64,000 nucleotides of DNA from Moryella indoligenes (lineage in GTDB: Bacteria; Bacillota; Clostridia; Lachnospirales; Lachnospiraceae). The translations under genes and the position numbers were made by a program. Positions 41,758-51,905 of this stretch are shown here, in pieces. The first letter of the stretch is position 1; the number at the start of each line of letters is the position of its first letter. The stretch lies in contig NZ_JAUSTO010000003.1 in assembly GCF_030812885.1 (NCBI RefSeq), forward strand, positions 192,365-256,364. Reading direction: 5' to 3'. The notes under the pieces were generated by a model, which ran no database searches, had not been told where the DNA came from, and saw only the letters and a list, made by a program, of their open reading frames with translations.

Positions 41758-43305
41758 TTACTTTGCTACATCCTGAACGCGGGACTCCCGGATGACATTG
41801 ACCTTGATCTGACCCGGATACTGCATCTCCTGCTCAATGCGCTTCGCAACATTGTGTGCAAGTATGACCATATCATCGTCATTTACCTTCTCCGGTACTA
41901 CCATAATTCTCACCTCACGACCTGCCTGCACAGCAAAGGACTTCTCTACACCATTGAAGGAATTTGTGATCTCCTCAAGCTGGGACAGGCGATTTGTGTA
42001 GGTCTCGATGGTCTCCCTTCGCGCACCCGGACGTGCCGCAGATATGGTATCCGCCGCCTGAACAATACAGGCGATGAGACTCTCCGGCTCCACATCTCCG
42101 TGATGGGACTCCACGGTATTGATGACAATCGCAGATTCCCTGTACTTCCGGCAGAGCTCTACACCGAGCTGCACATGAGAACCCTCGATCTCATGATCCA
42201 CGGCCTTTCCGATATCGTGCAGGAGCCCCGCACGCTTCGCCATGCGGACATCGACCCCGACCTCTGCCGCGAGATGTCCGGACAGCTCCGCAACCTCGAT
42301 GGAATGCTTCAGGGCATTCTGGCCATAGCTTGTGCGGAACTTCATGCGGCCCAGGAGCTTCACAAGCTCCGGATGAATGCCGTTGACTCCCACCTCAAGA
42401 ACCGCCGCCTCTCCGGCCTCGCGCATGGTGTTTTCCACCTCGCGCTGCGCCTTCTCAACCATCTCCTCGATTCTTGCGGGATGAATGCGGCCGTCCGTGA
42501 TGAGCTTCTCCAGCGCAACCTTTGCAACCTCTCTGCGCACCGGATCAAAGCCTGAGAGCACCACTGCCTCCGGCGTATCATCAACAATCAGCTCCACTCC
42601 GGTCAGCTGCTCCAGCGCCCGGATATTTCTGCCCTCACGGCCGATGATACGGCCCTTCATCTCATCATTCGGAAGCTGTACGACTGAAACCGTAGACTCG
42701 GCAACGCTGTCGGCAGCACAGCGCTGTATCGCACCGACGACAAATTCCTTCGCCTTTTTATCTGCCTCTTCCTTTGCTGCTGTCTCAAGATCCTTGATCA
42801 GCTTCGCGGTATCATGCTTTACATCCTCTTCCACGGACTGGAGAAGGAACTCCTTCGCCTGCTCCGTGCTGAGTCCGGAGATGCGCTCCAGCTCGGCAAT
42901 CCCCTTGTCATAGAGAGAATCCACCTCCTGGCTGCGCTCATTGATCTTCTCTTCGCGCACCGCCAGTGCACTCTCCTTCTTCTCAATGGATGCCTGCTTC
43001 CGGTCAAGATTTTCTTCCTTGTTTAAAACGCGATTTTCGTAGCGCTGTAACTCCGCTCTTCTTTCCTTGGTCTCTCTCTCAAGCTCATTCTTTGTCCGCA
43101 AGGACTCTTCCTTCGCCTCGAGGAGCGCTTCGCGTTTTTTTGTTTCTGCGGTTTTCAGGGCTTCTTCTATGATTTCGCGGGATTTTACCTCCGCACTGCC
43201 AATCTTGCTCTCGTACGTCTTCTTTCGATGTGCGATCGCAAGGTTCCAGCTCACAAAAGCCACAATCACCGCCGTAACTATAACTGCAATGATGATTTGT
43301 GACAC
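41758..43305 (-). CDS. rny: Ribonuclease Y
   Basis: RNase Y (515 residues), a membrane-anchored endoribonuclease that starts mRNA decay in Firmicutes. It has an N-terminal membrane helix (about 3-22), then a long coiled coil to about 190. A KH domain (MKGRIIGREGRNIRALEQLTGVELIVDDTPEAV) and an HD domain with HSIEVAELSG and LLHDIGKAVDHE, the metal-binding HD pair, follow. The start is GTG at 43305 behind AAGGAGGTGC. Length is standard. The roughly 200 bases between it and recX hold no other gene. Confidence 0.96.
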   Translation of the reverse strand: MSQIIIAVIVTAVIVAFVSWNLAIAHRKKTYESKIGSAEVKSREIIEEALKTAETKKREALLEAKEESLRTKNELERETKERRAELQRYENRVLNKEENLDRKQASIEKKESALAVREEKINERSQEVDSLYDKGIAELERISGLSTEQAKEFLLQSVEEDVKHDTAKLIKDLETAAKEEADKKAKEFVVGAIQRCAADSVAESTVSVVQLPNDEMKGRIIGREGRNIRALEQLTGVELIVDDTPEAVVLSGFDPVRREVAKVALEKLITDGRIHPARIEEMVEKAQREVENTMREAGEAAVLEVGVNGIHPELVKLLGRMKFRTSYGQNALKHSIEVAELSGHLAAEVGVDVRMAKRAGLLHDIGKAVDHEIEGSHVQLGVELCRKYRESAIVINTVESHHGDVEPESLIACIVQAADTISAARPGARRETIETYTNRLSQLEEITNSFNGVEKSFAVQAGREVRIMVVPEKVNDDDMVILAHNVAKRIEQEMQYPGQIKVNVIRESRVQDVAK

Positions 43306-43514
43306 AGAGCACCTCCTTATTCAATTTTCATGGTACATTATTCTGTTCTCATACTATGCCGCACTGCGTGCCTGCGGACAGTGCAGATACCTGTCAATCT
43401 AAGCGCAGGAAAGAGATAACACTTGCCTTTTTTATATCTTATCGCATCAGTCTGAGGTTTCTGCCCCCCTGTGACGCCGCAAAACTCGCAAAACGCTGCA
43501 ATAGTGCTATTTTA

Positions 43515-44114
43515 TCAAATCATGCTGCGCAGTGCAAGCTCAATCTCCCCCCAGCTATAGCCCCTTCTCATCAGCCGGGCTACGAGCCGCCTCTTCTGAT
43601 CTGGATTCTCTGATTCCGGATCAAAATGACATCTTCTGAGCTCCGCAATAATCTGCTCCTTCTCATCAGCCGGACTTTGCTCCAGCAGCTCATCTGCGAG
43701 CGCGCTGTCCACCCCCCGCATGAGGAGCTCCGCGCGTATTCTTCGCTTCCCCTTCTGTCCCGACTGGCAGCTGATATAGTGCTCCGCATAGCGTCTGTCA
43801 TCTACATAGTGCCGTTCCTTTGCCCAGAGGATGGCCTCCTCTGCACAGCACTCCGGTATCCCGCTCTCCCGCAGTTTTCTGCGCAGCGCATACTCTGTGT
43901 AATCTCTTCCCTTCAGAAGAAACAAGAGCCGCTCCATGGCGCGCTTCCTGAGAAGCGGCAGCAGCTCTTCCTTAAGCAGCGCCTCACTGAGTTCCGTACC
44001 CTCCGCGATATGCAGTCTGTTCAGCTCTGTATTGTACAGAGCAAAAACAAAGTCCTCATCTGTGAGGACTTTGCTTCTGCGCTTTCCGAGGGGAAGCAGC
44101 TCTGTTACCGTCAC
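43515..44114 (-). CDS. recX: RecX regulatory protein
   Basis: A 199-residue RecX-family protein that modulates RecA filaments. Helical repeats with RLLFLLKGRDYTEYALRRKLRESGIPE, RYAEHYISCQSGQKGKRRIRAELLMRGV and KRRLVARLMRRGYSWGEIELALR are typical. The GTG start overlaps the recA stop (GTGA), so it is co-translated with recA and under the same LexA box. Confidence 0.9.
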   Translation of the reverse strand: MTVTELLPLGKRRSKVLTDEDFVFALYNTELNRLHIAEGTELSEALLKEELLPLLRKRAMERLLFLLKGRDYTEYALRRKLRESGIPECCAEEAILWAKERHYVDDRRYAEHYISCQSGQKGKRRIRAELLMRGVDSALADELLEQSPADEKEQIIAELRRCHFDPESENPDQKRRLVARLMRRGYSWGEIELALRSMI

Positions 44115-45157
44115 TGCTCTGCGGGAGCCGCACTCTCTGTCCCCGCTGCGGTATCTGACGCTGAGGTGAGACCGTGAGCCTCCCGTACCTTTGTCTCAAT
44201 CTCCGCACACATCTCCGGATTCTGACTGAGCCAGATCTTCGCATTCTCTCTTCCCTGGCCGATCTTCGTCCCCTGATAGGCATACCAGGCGCCGCTCTTC
44301 TCGACAATATCGTCCTTCACGGCCAGATCCAGAATATCTCCCTCGCGGGAGATCCCCTTCCCGAACATGATGTCGAATTCAGCCTCCTTAAACGGCGGCG
44401 CGATCTTATTCTTCACGACCTTGACACGGACGCGGTTCCCGACCACCTCTCCGTTCTGCTTCAGCGCATCAATTCTGCGAACATCCAGACGAACAGAGGC
44501 ATAAAATTTCAGCGCGCGGCCTCCGGTCGTCGTCTCCGGATTGCCGAACATCACACCGATCTTCTCTCTCAGCTGATTGATAAAGATCACAGTGCAGTTC
44601 GATCTGCTGATAATGCCGGTGAGCTTTCGCAGTGCCTGGCTCATGAGCCTCGCCTGCAGGCCGACGTGGGAATCTCCCATATCTCCCTCAATCTCCGCCT
44701 TCGGCACCAGCGCCGCGACCGAATCGACGATGACAATATCGACTGCTCCGCTCCGCACCATGGTCTCTGCGATCTCCATGGCCTGCTCTCCGTTGTCCGG
44801 CTGAGAGATGTAGAGATTGTCAATATCAACCCCTATATTTCTCGCATAGACCGGATCCAGCGCGTGCTCTGCATCAATAAAGCCGGCGATCCCGCCGCGC
44901 TTCTGCACCTCCGCGACCATGTGCAGGGCTACTGTCGTCTTACCGGAGGACTCCGGCCCGTAAATTTCCACTACTCTGCCCTTCGGCACACCGCCGAGCC
45001 CCAATGCGAGGTCAAGACTCAAAGAACCGGTCGGAACCGTCTCCACATTCATGGTATTGGCCGGATCGCCGAGCTTCATGACCGCTCCCTTTCCATATGC
45101 CTTCTCTATCTGTATCAGGGCTGCATCCAGCGCCTTCATCTTTGCTTCTCTGTCCAT
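44111..45157 (-). CDS. recA: Recombinase RecA
   Basis: A 348-residue RecA, the strand-exchange and SOS co-protease protein. Walker A is GPESSGKTT. Other conserved blocks are MGDSHVGLQARLMSQALRKLTG, INQLREKIGVMFGNPETTTGGRALKFYAS and the DNA-binding loops. The start at 45157 (MDREAKMKALDAAL) follows TGGAGGAAGC, inside the region just after the LexA box. Promoter, LexA box and recX overlap are all standard. Confidence 0.97.
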   Translation of the reverse strand: MDREAKMKALDAALIQIEKAYGKGAVMKLGDPANTMNVETVPTGSLSLDLALGLGGVPKGRVVEIYGPESSGKTTVALHMVAEVQKRGGIAGFIDAEHALDPVYARNIGVDIDNLYISQPDNGEQAMEIAETMVRSGAVDIVIVDSVAALVPKAEIEGDMGDSHVGLQARLMSQALRKLTGIISRSNCTVIFINQLREKIGVMFGNPETTTGGRALKFYASVRLDVRRIDALKQNGEVVGNRVRVKVVKNKIAPPFKEAEFDIMFGKGISREGDILDLAVKDDIVEKSGAWYAYQGTKIGQGRENAKIWLSQNPEMCAEIETKVREAHGLTSASDTAAGTESAAPAEQ

Positions 45158-45169
45158 GCTTCCTCCATG

Positions 45170-45183
45170 TGAACATATGTTCG
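45170..45183. promoter_or_regulatory. LexA (SOS) box of recA
   Basis: On the minus strand the sequence is CGAACATATGTTCA, which matches the Gram-positive SOS consensus CGAAC-N4-GTTCG at all but the last base. It lies 13 bases upstream of the recA start and downstream of the promoter, so LexA would block elongation or initiation. Confidence 0.88.
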
Positions 45184-45195
45184 TTTTCATAAGCT

Positions 45196-45224
45196 ATCAT
45201 ACTAGCAGCAGCCGCAGCTGTCAA
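45196..45224 (-). promoter_or_regulatory. Promoter of recA-recX
   Basis: On the minus strand TTGACA (45224-45219) and TATGAT (45201-45196) are 17 bases apart, just upstream of the LexA box. Confidence 0.85.
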
Positions 45225-45503
45225 GCGGGATACTGCAAGCTCCGGAGATAACGCACCGCCTCCGGAATCGTCACAGATATGCGCCGCAGCAGCGGTCGTT
45301 CCAATGACTGGAAAAAGGAGCTCTGGGCCGCACAGGTCACGGCTGTGCGCTCACAGGAATATCTGTACCGTAGCACAGCAGGACTGAACTTGCAAGTCCC
45401 CCGGCGCTGCGTGTCATATGCTCTCGCAGCGCCGGAGGACTTTCGTAAATCACAGTGTTGTTTTCTTTATTCTCATCGCTTTTATCAGTGAACCGCCGGC
45501 AGA
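45225..45503. other. Intergenic region with a GC-rich hairpin
   Basis: No convincing gene is present. CCGGCGCTGCG (45401-45411) and CGCAGCGCCGG (45425-45435) make a perfect 11-bp stem with a 13-base loop. It lies about 70 bases beyond the stop of the giant caspase gene, on its strand. There is no strong T-run, so it is at best a weak terminator or 3' stabiliser. Confidence 0.5.
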
Positions 45504-48500
45504 CTACTCCGCAGTCTTATCCGTCTGCACGCTTTCTCCGGAGAGGCTCTGTAAGGCAGCTCCGGGCTCCGGCGCTTCGTCGTCTTCCCCTTCGGCTTCG
45601 TCCTGCGCTTCTGTTGCGGACACGGCTTCCGTTTCGCGCAGATCCTCCCGATCAGTCTTAGCCTTTGTCTCAGGCTTCTCCTTCGTCTCTGCTTCTGCAC
45701 TCTCTTCTGAGCTTATCTTCTCCTCAGGATCAGCCTTTGACTCCTTGTTTCCCGCGTGCTCCTCCTTTTTGTCCTCCTCGTCTGCATCATCGGGAATCAG
45801 CGGTGCATCGAGACCATCTTCCTGTGCGTGCAGCCCGGGCACAGACCTGCCATCCGGCTCAACGATAACAGGCGGAATGACGATGGGCCCAGAGCCGCCG
45901 CCCTCATCCTCCGGCTCAAGCTCGTAGCTCACATGCAGCTGGGTCTTGTCCGCGGGGATCAGGATGAGCTTATAGCCGTAGCCCAGACTCTCCTTCTCAG
46001 ATTTCTTCGGCTTATTGGGTACCCCGGAGATCACCACGGTGCTGCCTGAATAAATTCCGGTCTTCTCCTCGTCGATGACTCCGTCAAAGTCTGTTCTGTT
46101 CTTCCACGCCGCCATAATCTCACTGAGCTTCGTATTCGTGTTCAGCTTCAGCTCTCCGCTCCTGATTCTTCCGTTCTCCACACTGAGCGCGTCGCCAAAA
46201 TCAGGCGTCAGCTCTGCAAGCTTATTCTCCGGCTTCGGCGGCTCCTCCGCCTCAAGCTCTATTGTGTATATCTTATTTTTGCCGAAGAAGTCTCTCACGA
46301 TAAATCTGTCGCCCTCCTCCAGCAGCTCTCTCTCCGCCTTGGCCCTGCCGAAGGGAGGATTGGTGCCCTTTCTGTACACGCCGCTCATCGGATCCGAGAG
46401 ATCGATATGGTTCTGTGCGAGCCAGTCCTTCAGCTCCTTCACCGTCGTCTCAGTGCTCAGTTTTCTGCTGCCGCTTGAAAGCACGCCGTCTCTCAGCGTG
46501 TACTCGGACTCTATCGTCTCCCCTCCGCCTGAGAGCACGGTGATGGTATAGCGCTGCTTCCTGCTGCCGTTCTTCGAGGTGACGAGCAGCTGGTCCAGAT
46601 GCTCCACCATGACATCCGCGGCATATTGCTTCACGACGCCGCTGCTGTCCAGAAGCTTGAAGTTCTGTCCGCCCTTCCTGTTGATATTTCGCACAGTCTT
46701 CATAAATACATCCATCTTCATGGGCTGATCCAGAGTGATCGCATAGATGCCCTTCTCCTCGTCCGCGGTGACCCGGATCTTACTGTTGCCCTCGATCACT
46801 ACGCTGCTGTCCGCGCTGTTCTCGATGTGCTGCTCCACCACGACAGGATAGCGGGAGCGCTTTCCGTTCTCCGCGACCACCCTCAGGTAGGTATCGAGCT
46901 TTCGCAGCGGCTCCTCGTTCGCATAGGCCGTTCCATTTGCGCCCTCCAGCGTGAGCGCCTGCCCGGTATGGGATTTCTCAATATGCTCCATGAACTGAGC
47001 GGCTGTCATCCTCGTGTCGATCTTTACGAGACCGCTCCTGATCGTGCCCAGCTGCTCTCCCTCCGGCGTTATGCGCCCCTCAAAGATGTAGGCGCTGTTT
47101 CTGATCCTGATCAGCGTGGAGGAATTCAGCTCCTTCTCATCCACCTCGGCAAGGAGCGTAAAATCGTCGTTCTGCGGGAATACCTGAATGTGAGAGGTAC
47201 TCTCCACATTGTCCATGAGATAGCTGTACATCTCGCCAAGGCTTATCTTTCCGTCATGATCCTCATCCGCAGGTCGCTGCCCGTTTTCGTAACCCGCGCC
47301 TCTCACAAACTCCAGCGTGAACTTTCCGGCAGCTGTCTTCTTGCTTTCGTAGCTATACTCATTGGCCGAGCTCGCCACCAGCACCTTGTAGTCATTGTCA
47401 GTGAGGTAGTTCCGTGTTCCGTTGCTGCTCTCGATCCCCGCAGCACCGCGCGTGCCGCTCTCGAATACCTCGGACACCGAATTGATGAATTCCTCAGAGC
47501 TGCTCTGTATGCTCCTGCCCGGCGTCGCACCCGACATGGAATCCACAAACTCCTTTCCGATAAACCCTCCGGCGTTGCAGCAGTCCAGTATGATCACCTT
47601 GGTGCCCGCCACCTTGTCCAGAGCTTCCTTCAGCTCGTCGACGCTGATCCAGCTTGCGGCGGCCTCCTCCTCGCTCCCGCTCCCCAGTGTCTTGTCCACT
47701 GTGCAGATATAGGAGCTGTGATTGCTCTTCACATTGTAGCCGTGACCGCTGTAGTACAGATAAGACACGTCCTCGTCCGTGCTGTTTGCGAAGGTCCTTG
47801 CAATGCTCTCCAGAAATTCCCGCTTCTTGAGGTTCTTCTCCGTCCTCACTGCGGCGAATCTCTCCCCGCCAAAGCTAGCCTGCCTGAAAAGAGCACTCAT
47901 CATGCGGATATCATTCTCCGGCCCCTTGAGATTCATCTTGGGCTCTCCGTAGTTCTGATTGCCGATCAGCAGAGCCCGGTACTGCACGCCGTCCTGCAGG
48001 CGGATGCCGTATCTCTGCTCCCTCGCATCCTTTGAGAGTATCAGCGTCATGTCGCTTCTCAGCGTGCTGTCCTTCACCGGCTCATACTCATCGCTGCCGC
48101 TGCCCGCGACCACCTTCACAGTCACGCCGTCCTCCGGGACGATCGCCGCCAGCAGCCGCTCTATCGTGGGATGAGAGGCTGACTTCACGATGATGAAGCC
48201 GCTTCCGAGCTCTGCAATCAGAGTCTCATCAAAGCTCCTGTACAGCTTATCGCTCTGCGCCGCCTCAAAATCAAGGGTGTACTCCGCAGACTTCACGCCA
48301 TTTTCCGCAATGACCTTCAGCCTGTCGCCCGCCTTTACGCTGTCAAAGCTCCGGAGCGGCTTTCCATCTCTCAGGAGCAGCAGCCGCTGCCTCGGATTGT
48401 GCTTTATGATGTTTTTCAGCACACCCGCGACGATCAGTCCCTTCGTGTCAAAGCTCTCATGGAATTTTAATTTCTCCCCCTCGAGCAGCAGAGTGTTCTC

Positions 48501-51500
48501 CCTGAAGGAGAGCTCGACACTGTCGCTGAGCGCCTTCTCCTTCAGCTTCACATGCAAGGCGATCTTCTGGCTTCTGACATCCACGCCCGCATTCGCATCA
48601 AAGTACGTAAAGGTAAAGGCCTTGATACCTCTCTCGGTGGAGCTGTCCCTGCGGGGCTCTATCCTGTCCAGATATTCCTTGGTAAAGGTAATGGTATCTC
48701 TCTCATCGTCGATGATGAGGTACTTCGGATTGAACACCTCTCTCAGGTACTTGCCGTTCTGATCCCGCAGCACGATGAGCTCGGAGTCCTCGCTGTCGTC
48801 GCGCTGCACGGGGAAGGGCTCGACCGTCATGTTGAGCTGGCCCTCGCTGTCCTTAAGCTGCGTGCGCGAAGCCGGTACTCCGTTTCCTCTGGAATCCGTC
48901 ACATTCTTTACACTCAGGGTGATCCCGCCCGCAGGGGCGTTCCCCTGCGTGAAGGTCATCCCCTTCTCAAACACAAAATCAACGCCGCTCCGGTCGATCA
49001 CCTCGAACTCCACACTATCCTTCGCTTCATAGATGTGGTTTTCAGCGTCATTTATCACGAGCTCATAGCTGTGATGCATGCCGAAATTCGCATTCCGATC
49101 GGGTACGCTCTCATACCTTGTAGCATAGAGATAGTTCAGCAGCTCTGTGGAAAGAGTCACTGTATCCGTGGCATCGTCCACGCTGAGCAGGCGCTTGTCC
49201 TGCGGCAGTCCGGAGATCAGAAAATCCACATTGCCTGCGAGCTTTGTACGGGATGCATCCACAAGCTCTCCCTTATTGTTCTTAAGACCGCTGACTTTGA
49301 CCTGTATCGGCGCCTCCGCGTTCATATGTGTAAAGCGCTTGCCGGAATATTCAAACTGCGCTCCCGACATATTGGAAATCTCTATCAGTATCAGCTGACT
49401 CGACAGCTCGCTCAGATGATTCGCCGCAGAGCTGATGCGGATGCTGAGCTTCTGATTGGAGCTGAGCCGGTTGATGACTTCCTTATGAACATAGAGCACA
49501 CCGCCGGCATAGTGGTAGTCCGTCTGACCCAAGGGCTGCTTCCCAAGCGTCACCCTGAGATCCAGCGCCGGATTGTTCAGCACTTCGCCGTCATCATTTC
49601 TGATATCCGAGATCCGCACCGCGTAGTCGCCCGTGGCTGCTCCTCTCGGAATGGGCGAGGTGTCCAGCGGCGTGAACAGAGCGGAATTCTTCACTCTGGA
49701 GGCATTGATCTCCGTGCTGCCCCCGACCTTTGCCTCCAGCTTCACAAAGCCGTTCGGCAGATCGACCCTGAGATTTCCCTTAATCACAAGTGTGCTCGGG
49801 AGGGTCACGATGCCGGAGGCCTGCCCCGTGATGTAGAGATCCTTCACTGTGATCTCCTCCGTGGGCGCGCTCGCATCATGTCCGTAGACGACGTCTCCAT
49901 TCTCGTCCTTTACGATGACAACAGAGTGATTTTTGATCGCCGGACTTCCCGCCTGATTGATTTTCTGTGCGGTATCGATGTAGCGATCCCTCTGCCCGAT
50001 AATCACCGGCTGGGAGTCCACCACGCCCTGATTTCTGTCGTTCTCCTCCTTCGTGGCAATGTGATTGTCCGCCTTCAGTCTGTTCACCAGCTGCGCGGTG
50101 CTGGAGTGCCAGCTGCCATTGACCTTTGAGCCCTTCTGCGTGCCGTCGTAATAGTTGATGGTGATGCCGGACTCTCCTGAGTTTACGGGGCCCAGAGGAC
50201 CGAAGCCTCCGTCTGTATAGCCGGTGTTTTCATTCAGTCCATAGTTTCTGATCTCATTTCCGGACAGGATCAGACTGTGCTCCAGCGGATACTCAAGTGA
50301 AACGGCATCCACCTTCACCGCGTCCTCACCGATATTCCGGAAGCTGTTTCCCGTAATGCTGAGAGCCTCCCTCTCGGAGGTGTATAGCATAACTCCGGTG
50401 GAGTACACATCCTGAAACAGATTTTCCTCCACAGTGATTCTGGAATACTTGTCCTTATTTGCGGAGCCGCTCAGGCGCGCCTGGCAGTCTATCATGCCGT
50501 GCGCATTCTGTGAGCCTGCGCTGTTCTTGATATTTCGCCCCGAGAAGCGGTTTTTGCTGATGCGGAGCTCTCCCGCCAGGGAGTATATGCCTATGGCCCT
50601 GTAGAGCTGTGTCTCCGCATCGTCGCTCTGAAAGCGGAAGCTGTTGTGGTCGACCAGCAGGGAGAAATCGTTCGAGCCGGACTTTATGCTCAGCATAGAA
50701 CCGTTGCTTCCCTGCGCCGCGGCGGAGTGGTCCGAGACAAAGTTGATGCCGGCGACCTCCTTCGTGGATTCCAGCGCCACAAGATTTCCATTAAACGAAT
50801 TCCCGCTGAGCCCGAGCAGATACCTAGAGCTGAGCTTCTCAGGAATGCGGAGCTCTCCGGCGATGAGGACCAGCTCCGTGTCCGCACCGGAGTTCGGCAG
50901 TCTGTTGTCCGGTGCGGCGCACAGCAGATTTCCGCTGCTCTGATCCGCGTAGTAAATCTGACTGCCCGCAGCGGCGATGAGCTCTCCCAGTGCAGCGCTG
51001 TCCCCGTCAATGACGGCTCCCCCGTCGCCGAGCAGTGCGTTGTTCAGATCCACCACGAGCACCTGTGCATCCAGCTCAAGGAAATATACCTTTGCCCTCT
51101 GCGCATCATCCGTGAGCCTCTGGTATACCTTCTCCTGTATGGCCGCGAGGTTTTCTCCTCCGGTCTTTCTGATCGCGAGAATATTGGAGCCCTCGTAGTC
51201 GCTTACTGTGACAAAGCCCGCCAGCTTCTCCTTATCCTGCTCACTGCCCGGCTGTTCCGGCTCCGGAACAGGCTTCTTATCGTCCGGAGTCTGCGGCCCA
51301 TCCGGTTTCTTATCGTCCGGAGTCTGCGGCCCATCCGGTTTCTTATCGTCCGGAGTCTGCGGCCCATCCGGTTTTCTGTCTTTCTGTCTGTCCGACCGGG
51401 AGCTCCGCGAGGAGCCGGAATGCCCCGCACTCACGGGCCGGGAGCAAAAGCCCTTCCCCTGCACAAACTGCGGTCTTCCGCTCTCATCTGTCCAGCGCCC

Positions 51501-51905
51501 GTCTGCATCCACAGAGTACCCGTCAGGAGTCTTCGTTGCGGCAGCCATCGCACCGAGCTCAGCACCTTCCTTTTCGCTGAAATAGTAGCAGTAGCCATCG
51601 ATCCACTGCCAGCCTGTAAGCATCGCGCCGTTCTGCGTCCCCTCCGAGGGGTTCAGAAAGAACCACTTCTCCCCCGGCTTGATCCAGCCTGTCTGCATCC
51701 GTCCGCTGGCGGGATCCAGATAATACCACCTGCTCCCATCCCTCAGCCATCCCCTGGCGGAATTTCCGTCCGGCATAGAAAAGCTCCATGCGCCGTTCTG
51801 TCTGCGCCAGCCCGTCTGCGCATAAGCAGGAACAGGGGTACTGACCGCACAGCACATCAGCGCCAGTGCAAATGCTCCTATTCTCTTTCTCAGTCTCCTT
51901 TTCAT
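45504..51905 (-). CDS. Giant exported wall-binding protein with caspase-like protease domain
   Basis: A 2133-residue surface protein. Residues 1-30 are a signal peptide (FALALMCCAVSTPVPAYAQ). About 30-150 are choline-binding-type repeats (SRWYYLDPASGRMQTGW, EKWFFLNPSEG). About 178-211 hold three 11-residue Pro/Lys repeats. About 355-580 look like a right-handed beta-helix (LRISKNRFSGRNI, LSITGNSFRNIGEDAV). About 1309-1530 are a C14 caspase/metacaspase domain: YRALLIGNQNYGEP, His1388 in YYSGHGY and Cys1443 in ILDCCNAGGF. A perfect 12-residue EF-hand loop (DEDHDGKISLGE, 1547-1558) follows. About 1590-2040 repeat a beta module ending in NG...Y-I-V motifs, and the tail is very acidic. There is no LPXTG; anchoring would be through the N-terminal repeats. 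The substrate and role are unknown; self-processing or cutting of surface proteins after Lys/Arg is possible. GGGGAAAGG precedes the ATG. Confidence 0.9.
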   Translation of the reverse strand: MKRRLRKRIGAFALALMCCAVSTPVPAYAQTGWRRQNGAWSFSMPDGNSARGWLRDGSRWYYLDPASGRMQTGWIKPGEKWFFLNPSEGTQNGAMLTGWQWIDGYCYYFSEKEGAELGAMAAATKTPDGYSVDADGRWTDESGRPQFVQGKGFCSRPVSAGHSGSSRSSRSDRQKDRKPDGPQTPDDKKPDGPQTPDDKKPDGPQTPDDKKPVPEPEQPGSEQDKEKLAGFVTVSDYEGSNILAIRKTGGENLAAIQEKVYQRLTDDAQRAKVYFLELDAQVLVVDLNNALLGDGGAVIDGDSAALGELIAAAGSQIYYADQSSGNLLCAAPDNRLPNSGADTELVLIAGELRIPEKLSSRYLLGLSGNSFNGNLVALESTKEVAGINFVSDHSAAAQGSNGSMLSIKSGSNDFSLLVDHNSFRFQSDDAETQLYRAIGIYSLAGELRISKNRFSGRNIKNSAGSQNAHGMIDCQARLSGSANKDKYSRITVEENLFQDVYSTGVMLYTSEREALSITGNSFRNIGEDAVKVDAVSLEYPLEHSLILSGNEIRNYGLNENTGYTDGGFGPLGPVNSGESGITINYYDGTQKGSKVNGSWHSSTAQLVNRLKADNHIATKEENDRNQGVVDSQPVIIGQRDRYIDTAQKINQAGSPAIKNHSVVIVKDENGDVVYGHDASAPTEEITVKDLYITGQASGIVTLPSTLVIKGNLRVDLPNGFVKLEAKVGGSTEINASRVKNSALFTPLDTSPIPRGAATGDYAVRISDIRNDDGEVLNNPALDLRVTLGKQPLGQTDYHYAGGVLYVHKEVINRLSSNQKLSIRISSAANHLSELSSQLILIEISNMSGAQFEYSGKRFTHMNAEAPIQVKVSGLKNNKGELVDASRTKLAGNVDFLISGLPQDKRLLSVDDATDTVTLSTELLNYLYATRYESVPDRNANFGMHHSYELVINDAENHIYEAKDSVEFEVIDRSGVDFVFEKGMTFTQGNAPAGGITLSVKNVTDSRGNGVPASRTQLKDSEGQLNMTVEPFPVQRDDSEDSELIVLRDQNGKYLREVFNPKYLIIDDERDTITFTKEYLDRIEPRRDSSTERGIKAFTFTYFDANAGVDVRSQKIALHVKLKEKALSDSVELSFRENTLLLEGEKLKFHESFDTKGLIVAGVLKNIIKHNPRQRLLLLRDGKPLRSFDSVKAGDRLKVIAENGVKSAEYTLDFEAAQSDKLYRSFDETLIAELGSGFIIVKSASHPTIERLLAAIVPEDGVTVKVVAGSGSDEYEPVKDSTLRSDMTLILSKDAREQRYGIRLQDGVQYRALLIGNQNYGEPKMNLKGPENDIRMMSALFRQASFGGERFAAVRTEKNLKKREFLESIARTFANSTDEDVSYLYYSGHGYNVKSNHSSYICTVDKTLGSGSEEEAAASWISVDELKEALDKVAGTKVIILDCCNAGGFIGKEFVDSMSGATPGRSIQSSSEEFINSVSEVFESGTRGAAGIESSNGTRNYLTDNDYKVLVASSANEYSYESKKTAAGKFTLEFVRGAGYENGQRPADEDHDGKISLGEMYSYLMDNVESTSHIQVFPQNDDFTLLAEVDEKELNSSTLIRIRNSAYIFEGRITPEGEQLGTIRSGLVKIDTRMTAAQFMEHIEKSHTGQALTLEGANGTAYANEEPLRKLDTYLRVVAENGKRSRYPVVVEQHIENSADSSVVIEGNSKIRVTADEEKGIYAITLDQPMKMDVFMKTVRNINRKGGQNFKLLDSSGVVKQYAADVMVEHLDQLLVTSKNGSRKQRYTITVLSGGGETIESEYTLRDGVLSSGSRKLSTETTVKELKDWLAQNHIDLSDPMSGVYRKGTNPPFGRAKAERELLEEGDRFIVRDFFGKNKIYTIELEAEEPPKPENKLAELTPDFGDALSVENGRIRSGELKLNTNTKLSEIMAAWKNRTDFDGVIDEEKTGIYSGSTVVISGVPNKPKKSEKESLGYGYKLILIPADKTQLHVSYELEPEDEGGGSGPIVIPPVIVEPDGRSVPGLHAQEDGLDAPLIPDDADEEDKKEEHAGNKESKADPEEKISSEESAEAETKEKPETKAKTDREDLRETEAVSATEAQDEAEGEDDEAPEPGAALQSLSGESVQTDKTAE
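51274..51372 (-). repeat. Three perfect 33-bp tandem repeats in the caspase gene
   Basis: Three identical 33-bp units encode the 11-residue motif DGPQTPDDKKP, a flexible wall-spanning type of linker between the wall-binding repeats and the beta-helix. Perfect identity suggests recent or unstable copy number. Confidence 0.92.

Noticed and set aside
43306..43514. TTGACA near 43397 as the rny promoter
   Set aside because: No acceptable -10 box lies 16-18 bases downstream on the minus strand.
45401..45435. Strong GC-rich hairpin as a definite terminator of the caspase gene
   Set aside because: The 11-bp stem is perfect but lacks a T-run on either strand, so it was kept only as part of the intergenic note.
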